From the NCBI RefSeq assembly GCF_028204155.1, contig NZ_JAQLOI010000001.1, positions 1,364,001-1,428,000 on the forward strand: 64,000 nucleotides of DNA, written 5' to 3'. The notes under the pieces are model-generated. The model did no database searches and was not told the DNA's origin. It saw nothing but the letters and a program-made list of their open reading frames with translations. The first letter of the stretch is position 1. Each line of letters opens with the position of its first letter. A program made the position numbers and the translations under genes. Below are positions 8,915-17,686 of this stretch, one piece after another. The DNA is from Vibrio algarum. Its GTDB lineage: Bacteria; Pseudomonadota; Gammaproteobacteria; Enterobacterales; Vibrionaceae.

Positions 8915-9514
8915 ATGCGAACCAGTCAAATGCTGGAACAGTTGATGGAGGCTTTACGATGTCTGCCTGGGGTGGGTCCTAAGTCAGCACAACGTATGGC
9001 GTTTCATTTGTTACAGCGCGATAGAAAAGGCGGCTTGCAGCTTGCGGACGCCCTTTCTAAAGCAATGATCGAAATAGGCCATTGTAGCGAGTGTCGAACC
9101 TTTACAGAGGAAGAAACTTGCCATATATGTACTAATGCTAAGCGCCAAGAAAATGGGCTGTTATGTGTTGTTGAAAGCCCAGCTGATATTGCAGCCGTCG
9201 AAGCGACAGGGCAATACTCTGGACGATACTTTGTATTGATGGGGCATTTATCGCCGTTAGACGGAATTGGCCCTAGTGACATCGGTTTAGATGTACTGGA
9301 TTACCGTTTACAAAGAGGCAATATTAACGAAGTTATTCTTGCGACTAACCCGACCGTTGAAGGTGAGGCTACGGCACACTATATTGCTGAGCTGTGTCAT
9401 GCTCATAGTGTTAATGCAAGTCGTATCGCTCATGGTGTCCCAGTTGGGGGCGAGTTGGAATTGGTTGATGGCACGACGCTATCACATTCATTACTTGGCA
9501 GGCAAAAATTATAA
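8915..9514 (+). CDS. recR: Recombination mediator protein RecR
   Basis: RecR helps RecF/RecO load RecA on gapped DNA. The 199-residue protein has an N-terminal helix-hairpin-helix (LRCLPGVGPKSAQRMAFHLL), a four-cysteine zinc finger (CSECRTFTEEETCHIC, residues ~57-72) and a TOPRIM domain beginning LLCVVESPADIAAVE (~80-175). Length is close to the usual ~200. It is last in the dnaX cluster and is followed directly by a strong terminator. Confidence 0.97.
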   Translation: MRTSQMLEQLMEALRCLPGVGPKSAQRMAFHLLQRDRKGGLQLADALSKAMIEIGHCSECRTFTEEETCHICTNAKRQENGLLCVVESPADIAAVEATGQYSGRYFVLMGHLSPLDGIGPSDIGLDVLDYRLQRGNINEVILATNPTVEGEATAHYIAELCHAHSVNASRIAHGVPVGGELELVDGTTLSHSLLGRQKL

Positions 9515-9515
9515 A

Positions 9516-9546
9516 AAGGGTTGCGTATTCGCAACCCTTCTTTTTT
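9516..9546 (+). terminator. Rho-independent terminator after recR
   Basis: The 10-bp stem AAGGGTTGCG/CGCAACCCTT with a TATT loop (9516-9539) is followed by CTTTTTT. It begins two bases after the recR stop codon and ends the dnaX-ybaB-recR transcript. Confidence 0.93.
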
Positions 9547-9582
9547 GAGTGTCGTTTAACCTTTCTTATTTGGTTTTTTTAA

Positions 9583-10274
9583 TTAGCCTTCTTTTTTACC
9601 TATCAGTTTATACACCATTGCTCCTAAAACTGCGCCAACAATAGGGGCTACCCAAAACAGCCAAAGCTGAGATATGGCCCAATCACCAGCGAATAAAGCC
9701 ACCCCAGTGCTTCGAGCGGGGTTAACGGAAGTGTTTGTAACAGGGATACTGATTAAGTGAATTAGTGTCAGACATAAGCCAATCGCGATTGGCGCAAAGC
9801 CAGCAGGCGCTCTTGTGTCCGTAGCGCCTAAAATAACGATAAGGAACATCATGGTCATAACAATTTCAGTAACGAGCGCGGACGTGATTGAAAATTGACC
9901 GGGGAGTGGGGACCATAACCATTTGACGCAAAGCCAGATGCAGCTGCGTCGAACTCTGGTTGACCGGAAGCGATGATAAACAACACACCGCCAGCAAGTA
10001 TGGCACCAATAACTTGAGAAGTGATGTAAGGGAAAAGCTCTTTTGCTTCGAATCGGCCTCCTGCCCACAAGCCAACAGATACCGCTGGATTGAGGTGACA
10101 ACCTGAGATGTGACCTATCGCATAAGCCATAGTTAATACCGTTAGACCAAAAGCGAGTGAAACGCCTAATAAACCAATACCTACATCGGGGAAGGCTGCA
10201 GCTAGCACAGCACTACCGCATCCACCAAGAACTAACCAAAATGTACCAAACAGTTCTGCAATATACTTATTCAT
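9583..10274 (-). CDS. aqpZ: Aquaporin Z, with one apparent frameshift
   Basis: A water-channel MIP protein of ~230 residues once one base is restored. The N-terminal part (10274 to ~9900) carries the first NPA motif (HLNPAVSVGLWAGG); the C-terminal part, in another frame, carries the second (TSVNPARSTGVALF), with GFAPIAIGLCLTLIHLISIP between. Reading breaks after YGPHSP at about 9899-9904; one added base in the adjoining C/G runs gives HSPGQFSITSALV and continuous homology to AqpZ. Six membrane helices are expected. The break is most likely a sequencing contraction, but a true mutation cannot be excluded. Confidence 0.88.
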
Positions 10275-10457
10275 ACAATAGCCTTTAAATTCAGGTAAAT
10301 AACCAGAAGACTATAGACATGAATAGACGGTTTTACGTTGGCAAAACCAAATATAACGTCAGAGTTAATGCTAATCTTTGCTCTTATTCCAACATATAAG
10401 AATAATTGTGCCTCAGTTGTTGATTTTTTGAATCAATCTAATCTATTAAAATAGCGT

Positions 10458-10706
10458 TTAAGTGATGCGTTCTAATTCTTGTATATTCTCAAGTGCTTTT
10501 TGGGGCGAATCACCGCATATAGAATTGCAAGCTTTGAAGTTGTGGCAGACGTCTGGTCGTTCCGGTTTACCAAACAGCTTACATAGGTTGTTTTCATCTA
10601 ATTGAATGCAACGAACATCTGCAGGCTTACCGTTTTCCATTCCCGGTATAGACGAAGAAATACTCGGAGCAATACAACATGCACCGCAACCTAATCGACA
10701 TTCCAT
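10458..10706 (-). CDS. YkgJ-type cysteine cluster protein
   Basis: A small (82-residue) cysteine-rich protein starting MECRLGCGACC, with further cysteines in VRCIQLDENNLCKLF, VCHNFKAC and SICG. The spacing fits the YkgJ/CxxCxxCC zinc- or iron-binding family of unknown biochemical role. The ATG at 10704-10706 is chosen because homology begins there and TTAAGGC lies just upstream; an upstream in-frame extension has no support. It is divergent from the related-looking cysteine cluster protein at 10841. Confidence 0.8.
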   Translation of the reverse strand: MECRLGCGACCIAPSISSSIPGMENGKPADVRCIQLDENNLCKLFGKPERPDVCHNFKACNSICGDSPQKALENIQELERIT

Positions 10707-10840
10707 AATAAGCCTTAAAAACGTAAAAAGGGTCGCGATAGTAACAAAAGTCACCTATATGTTCAGCAACTAATTTCTTGCACTTTGGAATGTAGGGAGG
10801 TATAAGTCTGACCCAAATAGAAATTAAGTAGACTTTAACG

Positions 10841-11305
10841 ATGAACCCATTTTGGCAAGAAAAACCTCTAGAAGATATGACAGAAGAAGAATGGGAATCT
10901 CTCTGTGATGGATGTGGAAAGTGCTGTTTACATAAATTAATGGATGAAGATTCGGATGAAGTTTACTACACCAATGTCGCTTGTAGTTGGCTCAATAGCA
11001 AAACATGCAGTTGCAAAGATTATCCCAATCGTTTCAAATCCGGAGAAGAGTGCCTAAAATTGAGCCGAGATAAAATCTCTGAGTTTAATTGGCTACCAGA
11101 AACGTGCTCTTATAGACTGCTTTCTGAAGGTAAGCCACTACCCAAATGGCACCCATTGGTTACCGGTTCTAAGTCGGCTATGCATGCGGAAGGTGAGAGC
11201 GTACGTGGAAAAGTCGTGTATGAGATTGAAGTCGTAAACTGGGAAGACCACATCCTAAATCACCCAAATAGAGATGCAGTGGAAATCAGCCCAGACAAGG
11301 GTTAG
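10841..11305 (+). CDS. ycgN: YcgN family (UPF0260) cysteine cluster protein
   Basis: A 154-residue soluble protein matching YcgN/UPF0260: the start MNPFWQEKPLEDMTEEEWES, the cluster LCDGCGKCCLHKL, and later TCSCKDY, EECLKL and PETCSYR give the conserved cysteines presumed to bind a metal. The end of the protein (EIEVVNWEDHILNHP) is also typical. Its function is unknown. It lies divergent to a YkgJ-like gene with 134 bp between. Confidence 0.9.
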   Translation: MNPFWQEKPLEDMTEEEWESLCDGCGKCCLHKLMDEDSDEVYYTNVACSWLNSKTCSCKDYPNRFKSGEECLKLSRDKISEFNWLPETCSYRLLSEGKPLPKWHPLVTGSKSAMHAEGESVRGKVVYEIEVVNWEDHILNHPNRDAVEISPDKG

Positions 11306-11325
11306 CTAGACTTATCAAGTAGTTA

Positions 11326-11532
11326 CTAAATACTGTCTTTATCAATATTCGTCACTATCCCATTAGCGTAAATACAGTGTAATTTATCTAGCGCAATACA
11401 TGTTTTTAAAGATAATACGCTCTGTATTTTTAGTTTAGCGAGTGCATAAGCTAATTCGTATTGCTGTGATTTCCCTAGCTCTAATTCGATGAGGTTCGGC
11501 GACATTGCACCCCAAAGACTAAAGCCTTTCAT
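11326..11532 (-). CDS. Hypothetical short ORF beside IS110 remnant
   Basis: A 68-residue open frame starting at an ATG that overlaps the stop of the IS110 fragment (ATGA). The product (MKGFSLWGAMSPNLIELELG...) has no domain I recognise, no membrane helix and no signal peptide. It may be the truncated end of a gene interrupted by the insertion event, or a chance ORF. Confidence 0.25.
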   Translation of the reverse strand: MKGFSLWGAMSPNLIELELGKSQQYELAYALAKLKIQSVLSLKTCIALDKLHCIYANGIVTNIDKDSI

Positions 11533-11690
11533 TTGAATTTCACAAAAGAAAGCTTTTCTTTGATTAAAAGCTGTTTTAGCTTCGCCCGACTTACCTCCCG
11601 ATTAAATAAAACCTTTCCTTGTGGGCTAACTTTGCATACTTTGAAAACATTTTTTGCCAGATCAATGACGATAATATTATATTTATTCAT
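11529..11690 (-). pseudogene. IS110-family transposase N-terminal remnant
   Basis: A 53-codon frame from the ATG at 11688-11690 encodes MNKYNIIVIDLAKNVFKV, then CKVSPQGKVLFNREVSR, the start of an IS110-type DEDD transposase (the D of VIDLAK is the first catalytic Asp). The real protein is over 300 residues, so only the first RuvC-like strands remain; similarity stops around residue 48. No terminal repeats are expected for IS110. The remnant marks past insertion at the left edge of the accessory pocket. Confidence 0.75.
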
Positions 11691-11754
11691 TATATGGACT
11701 CTTGTTGGGTTTTGGTCAACTTAAACGTAACTCTCCGAGGAGAGGGAGTCCATA

Positions 11755-12045
11755 CATCTTAGTAGCAGACTGCGAGGAAGGCACTTAGTAGCAAGATGTA
11801 AGATAGGACCTCCTAGTAGTACCATATTAAAAAGGAACCTCTAGTGGTACCGTGCGAGGAAGGATCCTTTAGTAGCATCATGAAGGAAGTAACTCCTAGT
11901 CGTGTAATTGGAATAGGAGCTACTAACGGTGCCGTGTAAATAAGAACTATATATGCTTCGTTGACCATAGGAACCCTAAGAGGTACCATTACCCAAAAGG
12001 AACTTTCATTAGTACCTTACTCGAAAGCTCTTAGTAACAGTATAT
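11755..12045. repeat. Array of ~11 degenerate ~27-bp repeats
   Basis: About eleven units share a pattern close to AGGAACCTCTAGTAGTACC. The 3' cores end near 11769, 11795, 11823, 11851, 11879, 11906, 11933, 11966, 11987, 12016 and 12041, giving spacings of 26, 28, 28, 28, 27, 27, 33, 21, 29 and 25 (mean ~27). The best units are at 11806-11823 and 11834-11851. The units are too divergent and too closely spaced for a CRISPR array, and no long ORF crosses them. The array lies immediately upstream of the SatD-like/DUF3307 pair. Confidence 0.7.
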
Positions 12046-12126
12046 CTTTAAGAGATTCGTAATAATAACGTTAGGGTAGCCATCACCATACATAGGTGAA
12101 AGCTAAAAAGTAGAGTAGGTTGACGT

Positions 12127-12760
12127 ATGTCAGGACAAATTGTTAGTGTAGTTACTGGTGATATAGTGGATTCTCAGAAGATAGCGCCAGAGAACTACCA
12201 GAAAATGCTTGCTATTTTAGAGAGCACTTTAGTTGAGTTGACCAAACAAACAGATGCTCGGTTCGATATGTATAGGGGGGATGCCTTCCAAATAGTATTT
12301 TTAAACCTGCTGACGCAGTACTATCAGCGTTGAAGATACGTCTCGCACTTAAAACGTCTGAATTACAAATAGATGCAAGGCAGTGTATCGGTGTTGGTGA
12401 AGCTATGTACCTTGGTAAGGATACCAAAACTTCTACAGGGGAAGCGTTTGTACTTTCTGGAACTGGATTAGATAAATTAAAAAGCAACCACCTGTCGGTG
12501 CAATCAAATAGCCTAGTGTTACAAGATAAAGTTGAACTGTTGACTAGGTTTGTAGACGCACATATAAGTGGACTAACAAAGATACAAACAGAAGCCTTAC
12601 TGTCCTATTTTGTTTCACAAAAAAATCGCACAAAGACGTTGCTGATGCTCTAGGGAAAGAACGCAGAAACACGACTAAGCTACTTAACGCCAGCCACTAC
12701 CAGCTAGTAGAAGAATACATACGGCACTTTGAAAAATGTGTGAAAGAGGAGTATCAGTAA
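12127..12760 (+). CDS. SatD-like protein, with two apparent frameshifts
   Basis: Restoring one base in each of two homopolymers (T5 at 12298-12302, A7 at 12619-12625) gives a single 211-residue protein. It begins MSGQIVSVVTGDIVDSQKI, contains MYRGDAFQIVF and GEAFVLSGTGLD, and ends with a helix-turn-helix-like stretch (DVADALGKERRNTTKLL). The GDIxDS start and RGDxFQ motif fit the SatD family, named after a streptococcal acid-tolerance operon and of unknown activity. Its stop overlaps the DUF3307 start (TAATG), so the two are coupled. Functional assignment is tentative. Confidence 0.65.
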
Positions 12761-13524
12761 TGTCAGACATAACCCTCCTTATGTTTTTAATACTAGGGCA
12801 TGTTGCATGTGACTTTTATTTTCAGCCAGACTCATGGGTAAAGAAGAAAAACGAACATCATCACAAATCAATAGAACTTTTATTACACTCTGCATTGCAT
12901 GGAATTGTGGCCGCCTCCATTTTCTATGTACTAAATAGTAACAGTACAGTGTTAAATGCCATGTATGTGGTAGTAGCAGTATCAGTGATACACTACGCAA
13001 CAGATCTAATAAAATCTTATAGCCAGAAGTGGCAGTTAATCTACTTCCTCGTTGATCAGTTGGTACATATTGGAGTGTTAATAGCTGTTTGGTTGGTAGT
13101 AACGGGACAAGTTGAAAGCTTTAAAGAGCAATGGACAATAGATAACCTTTCACACAAGCATGCGTTGTATATCCTGGCTTATATAGCAATCTTTAAACCA
13201 GCATCTGTTTTAATCTCTATGATCTTAAAACCATGGACGAGAGATTTAAAACCCGAAGACGACACCGACACCCTTAAATCAGCAGGGCAACAAATAGGGT
13301 ATTTCGAACGGTTCCTTATGCTCACTTTTATACTATTGAGCCAGTATTCCGTAATTGGTTTTCTACTAGCAGCAAAGTCTGTCTTTAGGTTCGGAGACCT
13401 GACAGCAGCTCAAGATAAGAAATTAACGGAATACGTAATGTTAGGCACGTTAGCCAGTGTCACAGTGACGATATCAATAGGTCTATTCGTTATTTATACA
13501 GTTGGTAAGGTTACTATAAATTAA
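12760..13524 (+). CDS. DUF3307 family integral membrane protein
   Basis: A ~254-residue membrane protein. The N-terminal signature (LGHVACDFYFQPDSWVKKKN, then HHHKSIELLLHSALHG) is typical of DUF3307; helices lie at about residues 3-18, 42-62, 66-82, 98-115, 140-160, 190-215 and 228-250. The start at 12760 overlaps the upstream stop (TAATG) and has AGAGGAG upstream, so it is preferred over the ATG at 12736. Partnership with a SatD-like cytosolic protein recurs in other bacteria as far as I recall; the role is unknown. Confidence 0.75.
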   Translation: MSDITLLMFLILGHVACDFYFQPDSWVKKKNEHHHKSIELLLHSALHGIVAASIFYVLNSNSTVLNAMYVVVAVSVIHYATDLIKSYSQKWQLIYFLVDQLVHIGVLIAVWLVVTGQVESFKEQWTIDNLSHKHALYILAYIAIFKPASVLISMILKPWTRDLKPEDDTDTLKSAGQQIGYFERFLMLTFILLSQYSVIGFLLAAKSVFRFGDLTAAQDKKLTEYVMLGTLASVTVTISIGLFVIYTVGKVTIN

Positions 13525-13988
13525 GTATTCTTCCTTTAGTCGTTCACCTAATCTATCCGCTTATGAATCAGTGTATCTAATAGATTAAAGTGTATGTCCC
13601 TTTAGCTATTTCTTTAGCTCATTAAGCAATTAGCCGATACCGCAGCAAGTCACTCTAACCCATACACCTGGAGTGATCCAGCTGGTGCAGGCATCACCGC
13701 CAAATCAGTCAGGTGATTTCACGGGGCATGGTGGTGACAGCGAAGCATTGAAAGCTAGATTAGACCCAATCAACAAAACATAGACCTCTAAACACTCACA
13801 CAATCGGCTGCGTTTTCTTTTGTCCAACATCTAAATAGTACCTAGAGCTCTACTGTGAGAAGCAGCGCGAAGATATAGCCACGGAATAACATAATCAAGT
13901 GACGGAATCCGCACTCCTCTACACCCGCCTGCAACGTTTTTAGAGTTGATTCACCAGAGATCAATTAATTGACGGTACTCTCACTCCA
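13525..13988. other. 464-bp gene-free stretch with a possible coding remnant
   Basis: No complete gene is seen. On the plus strand, about 49 codons ending with the stop near 13783 (PIPQQVTLTHTPGVIQLVQ..., ending ARLDPINKT) are open and more GC-rich than the surroundings, but lack a start codon and match nothing I recognise. It may be the tail of a lost gene at the right edge of the accessory pocket. No terminator with a clear T-run was found for DUF3307. Confidence 0.4.
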
Positions 13989-14798
13989 TCAGTCATGATC
14001 AATAAAGCGCGATATCACTTCACGGTCATAACCCTTTGATGCTAGATTTAGCTGAACGGTATAAGGATGTTGCGCCTGAGTTTCTCCATATTGATCGACC
14101 TCAAGCAACTCAAGCAGTTTTCCATGCTGCATCACCGCAACTTGTTCGCACATATATGACACCACAGCGAGATCATGGCTGACCAGAACGTAGGTCAGTG
14201 ATAGTTCATCGCGGAGCCTGTTAAGCAAATTTAAAATTTCTGCTTGAATAGAGACATCGAGTGCGGAAGTCGGCTCATCAAGCAACAAAATTTCGGGCTC
14301 TAGAATTAACGCCCGAGCTATGGCGACACGCTGACGCTGTCCACCGGATAACTGGTGAGGATATCGAAACCGAAACTTACTTGGAAGAGATACCTGATCC
14401 ATAACCCGGGTAATGCGCTGCTCAGTATCCTTTAACCCGTGAATGGCTAACGGCTCTGCCAGTATTTTATCAATAGTGTGTCTAGGGTGCAGGGATGCAT
14501 ACGGATCCTGAAAAACCATCTGTACCTTTTTATAGAAAATTTTGTTGCGTTGATTATTTAAGACCTGACCATCAAGAAACATCTCTCCGCCACAATGCTG
14601 GTTTAATCCGGCCAGCGCTCGTAAAATCGTTGATTTACCCGACCCAGATTCACCGACTAGACCAAAAGATCGCTGTGCAGGTACACTAAATGAGACTTGA
14701 TTCACCGCTTTGACTAGGTCATCTCCGCTGCCAAAGTGAATCGATAAATTTTTAAGCTCTATTGCCGGTGTGATCTGAGTTTGCTGTTCCATCATCAT
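13989..14798 (-). CDS. Peptide ABC transporter ATP-binding protein (DppF/OppF type)
   Basis: A 269-residue ABC ATPase with Walker A GESGSGKSTILRALAG, the signature LSGGQRQRVAIARAL, and Walker B EILLLDEPTSALD. It is the last gene of the operon and overlaps the preceding ATPase gene by ATGA. It should pair with that ATPase to drive uptake of short peptides through the two permeases. It lacks the full C-terminal oligopeptide-transporter extension seen in longer DppF proteins, which is common in shorter family members. Confidence 0.92.
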   Translation of the reverse strand: MMMEQQTQITPAIELKNLSIHFGSGDDLVKAVNQVSFSVPAQRSFGLVGESGSGKSTILRALAGLNQHCGGEMFLDGQVLNNQRNKIFYKKVQMVFQDPYASLHPRHTIDKILAEPLAIHGLKDTEQRITRVMDQVSLPSKFRFRYPHQLSGGQRQRVAIARALILEPEILLLDEPTSALDVSIQAEILNLLNRLRDELSLTYVLVSHDLAVVSYMCEQVAVMQHGKLLELLEVDQYGETQAQHPYTVQLNLASKGYDREVISRFIDHD

Positions 14799-15676
14799 AC
14801 CAATTCACCTCGTGAGCCCAACGTCGCATTTAGCCAGCTATCCTGACGTTGTAACGTGGATAACGGTTGTCCTTTAACCACATTACTAGGTAAACAAGAG
14901 AGTAGCCCCTTTGTATACGGATGCTGCGCCTGCTCAAGCTTACTAGCCTCAATTTCCTCTACAATCCGTCCAGCGTACATCACCAGAATTCTGTCACAGA
15001 AACTAGCTACTAAGGGTAAATCGTGTGAAATAAGAATAAGCCCCATTCCCCGTTCTTTAACTAAATCATCCATTATCGCCAGTACCTGTAACTGGACTGT
15101 CACATCAAGGGCAGATGTCGGTTCATCGGCGATCAGTAAATCCGGATTTGAAAGTAGCATCATAGCAATCATAATACGTTGTCCCATCCCACCTGATACT
15201 TCATGCGGATAGGCTTTAAATACTCTTTGAGGATTTCTAATACGAACCGCTTCCAGCATATCAATACAACGTTTATAAGATTGTTTTTTAGAAAGTTTCA
15301 TTTGAATCTGGCATGCCTCAACCATCTGCTTGCCTATGGTCATGACCGGATTCAGTGAATACTTGGGGTCCTGCATCACCATAGAAATGCGCTTTCCGCG
15401 GATCTCCCGATAGGCGCGAGTTGACAGGTTCTGCAGATTCAAACCGTCAAAGCGCAATTTGTCAGCACTGACATTTCCTTGGCTCAGTCCTAATAGTGCT
15501 CGCCCGGCCTGTGACTTACCGGAGCCTGACTCACCGACAATCGCGACTTTTTCGCGTCCCATATTAAATGAAATATTGCGAACAGCATGCACTGCACCAT
15601 AAACAGAAGGAAATTCTACGTTGAGGTTTTCAACTTCTAGCAGATTGCCGTAAAGCTTGTTTAAATGACTCATCAA
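14795..15676 (-). CDS. Peptide ABC transporter ATP-binding protein (DppD/OppD type)
   Basis: A 293-residue ABC ATPase: Walker A VGESGSGKSQAGRAL, signature EVSGGMGQRIMIAMML and Walker B DLLIADEPTSALD. Gln replaces the usual Ser/Thr position after GKS, as is often seen in OppD proteins. The C-terminal HPYTKGLLSCLP is the oligopeptide-transporter extension. It overlaps both neighbours by ATGA-type junctions, so translation is coupled. Confidence 0.93.
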   Translation of the reverse strand: MMSHLNKLYGNLLEVENLNVEFPSVYGAVHAVRNISFNMGREKVAIVGESGSGKSQAGRALLGLSQGNVSADKLRFDGLNLQNLSTRAYREIRGKRISMVMQDPKYSLNPVMTIGKQMVEACQIQMKLSKKQSYKRCIDMLEAVRIRNPQRVFKAYPHEVSGGMGQRIMIAMMLLSNPDLLIADEPTSALDVTVQLQVLAIMDDLVKERGMGLILISHDLPLVASFCDRILVMYAGRIVEEIEASKLEQAQHPYTKGLLSCLPSNVVKGQPLSTLQRQDSWLNATLGSRGELV

Positions 15677-16593
15677 TGTTGTCCTCCTGATTTTGGATCC
15701 AATACGTCTCTAAGCCCATCCCCCAGAAGATTAAAACCTAGTGCGACTATAAAAATAGCTAGTCCTGGAAAGGTTGCTAACCACCAGTAGTTCAAAATGT
15801 AGTCGCGCCCCTCGGCTATCATTGCCCCCCACTCAGGCATAGGCGGTTGTGCCCCCAGTCCCAGAAATCCTAAGCCAGCAGCGGTAAGAATAATACCGGC
15901 CATATCTAAGGTAACCCTAACAACCAAGGATGAAAGACATAGAGGCATAACATGCCCTGAGATAAGTCGCCAGTGCCCAGCTCCCTGTAATCTGGCTGCT
16001 GCTATGTAATCTGTATTACGGATTGTAAGTGTCTCTGCTCTAGCAAGGCGTGCATAGGCAGGCCATGAAGTAATCGCGATAGCAAATATGGCCGATTCTA
16101 GTCCGCGTCCCATCGCCGCCGCTAGAGAAAGTGCCAACACTAACTTTGGAAATGCAAGAAAAACATCGGTAATTCTCATCAATAGCACATCTATCCAACC
16201 ACCGAAATAACCGGATACGGTCCCTATAACAAAACCCAAAATAGGCGCGGTGAAAATAACTATGCCGACAATAAGTAAAGTAATGCGGCTACCAATGATG
16301 ATACGGCTAAAGACATCGTTAGCCTGACCGTCTGTACCAAACCAGTGCTCCATTGAGGGCGGCTGAAAACGGTTATTTTTAAGCTCTTGCCCTGTCAAGC
16401 CACTGGTTATCCCCTCTGGCGCGAGGTACGGAGCAAGTAGCGCTAGCAAGACTAACGCTATAACAATTACAAACCCTATCATTGCCAGCGGATTATGAAA
16501 GAAACGTAGCCAACCTACATAGCTGCGACCAAGCGCAGCCTGTGCTCTTGAGTCAGGAGTATCGGCTAATAACCATCCCTTTAAATCTGTCAT
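15673..16593 (-). CDS. Peptide ABC transporter permease (DppC/OppC type)
   Basis: A 306-residue inner-membrane permease with an N-terminal helix (~38-58) and the five-helix BPD_transp_1 core. The EAA loop (YIAARLQGAGHWRLISGHVMP region) that docks with the ATPase is visible, and PEWGAMIAEGRDYI is typical of OppC/DppC. It overlaps the ATPase gene by four bases and follows the other permease by 19 bp. Confidence 0.92.
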   Translation of the reverse strand: MTDLKGWLLADTPDSRAQAALGRSYVGWLRFFHNPLAMIGFVIVIALVLLALLAPYLAPEGITSGLTGQELKNNRFQPPSMEHWFGTDGQANDVFSRIIIGSRITLLIVGIVIFTAPILGFVIGTVSGYFGGWIDVLLMRITDVFLAFPKLVLALSLAAAMGRGLESAIFAIAITSWPAYARLARAETLTIRNTDYIAAARLQGAGHWRLISGHVMPLCLSSLVVRVTLDMAGIILTAAGLGFLGLGAQPPMPEWGAMIAEGRDYILNYWWLATFPGLAIFIVALGFNLLGDGLRDVLDPKSGGQH

Positions 16594-16612
16594 ATTAAAA
16601 ACCCTTATATGT

Positions 16613-17686
16613 CTATCTGGCTCTTGGATCGAGAACTTTGTATAGAAGATCCGAGGTTAAGTTCAATAGAATAAATACCAGACCGACAACAATGGTTCCG
16701 CCAAGTACCGCGTTCATATCTGCAGCAAGCAGACTATCGGTGATATAACGACCTAGTCCAGGCCAGGAAAATACAATCTCTGTCAGGACAGAACCTTCCA
16801 ATAAGGTTGCATAGGTAAGTGCGATAACTGTTATCAGTGGAACCAACGCATTTCCTAATGCGTGTTTCCAGATGATTGTCCGTTCAGATACCCCTTTTAC
16901 CCTCGCAGTAATTATGTATTCTTGTTTGAGTTGCTCGAGCATAAATGAACGTGTCATACGGCTTAAGTATGCAATGCTGTAGTATGAAAGTAGAGATGCG
17001 GGCAAGATGATGTGTGAGAAAGCGTCCTTAAATGCGCCCCAGTCTTTAGCTAATATCGTATCAATCAGAACCATATTGGTCACTTTAGGCAGAGTATATT
17101 CATACATGACACTCAACCTGCCTTCAGGCGCCGAAACCCAGTCTAGATGCTGATAAAAAATCACAATACCTATCATTGCTAGCCAGAATATAGGAGCGCT
17201 ATGACCGATCAGCCCGAATACTCGGGCCAAATTATCCGGCCACTTATTTTGATTTACAGCAGCAAATACACCAATAGGAACGCCAAACAACACCCCAAAT
17301 AATGTGGCTAGCGTTGCTAATTCCAGAGTAGCCGGAAAATAGTTGAGAATGTCGTCAACCACCGAATTAGCTGTCCGTACCGAAGTGCCTAAATCCCCTT
17401 GAATCACACCATGAAGATAATAGATAAATTGAACCGGTATCGGTTTATCCAGACCCATTTCCAAGTAAGTTTTTTGGTAGAGCTCTTCAGGCGCTTTATC
17501 ACCGATTACTGCAATAACTGGGTCGGTTGGCATCATACGACCGATAACAAAAGTAAGAACCAAAAGGCCCAGAACTGTTATTGCTAGCATACCGACAAAG
17601 TGAATAAACGGTTTTGCCTTCTTTGCTAAGGACGTGGGAGAAAAAGAGACGGTAGAAACACCGTCCCTGGTTACAGACTTCTCCAT
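16613..17686 (-). CDS. Peptide ABC transporter permease (DppB/OppB type)
   Basis: A 357-residue permease. After an extended N-terminus, helix 1 lies at ~30-50, followed by the periplasmic GDLGTSVRT region typical of DppB/OppB and the membrane core ending in LLYKVLDPRAR. The EAA loop YIITARVKGVSERTIIWKHA is the ATPase contact. Its start overlaps the binding-protein stop (TAATG). It is slightly longer than usual (~340) because of the first ~20 polar residues. Confidence 0.92.
   Translation of the reverse strand: MEKSVTRDGVSTVSFSPTSLAKKAKPFIHFVGMLAITVLGLLVLTFVIGRMMPTDPVIAVIGDKAPEELYQKTYLEMGLDKPIPVQFIYYLHGVIQGDLGTSVRTANSVVDDILNYFPATLELATLATLFGVLFGVPIGVFAAVNQNKWPDNLARVFGLIGHSAPIFWLAMIGIVIFYQHLDWVSAPEGRLSVMYEYTLPKVTNMVLIDTILAKDWGAFKDAFSHIILPASLLSYYSIAYLSRMTRSFMLEQLKQEYIITARVKGVSERTIIWKHALGNALVPLITVIALTYATLLEGSVLTEIVFSWPGLGRYITDSLLAADMNAVLGGTIVVGLVFILLNLTSDLLYKVLDPRAR

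Noticed and set aside
11755..12045. Possible CRISPR array
   Set aside because: Units vary at most positions and are spaced every ~27 bp with no separate spacer segments; no cas genes are in the window.
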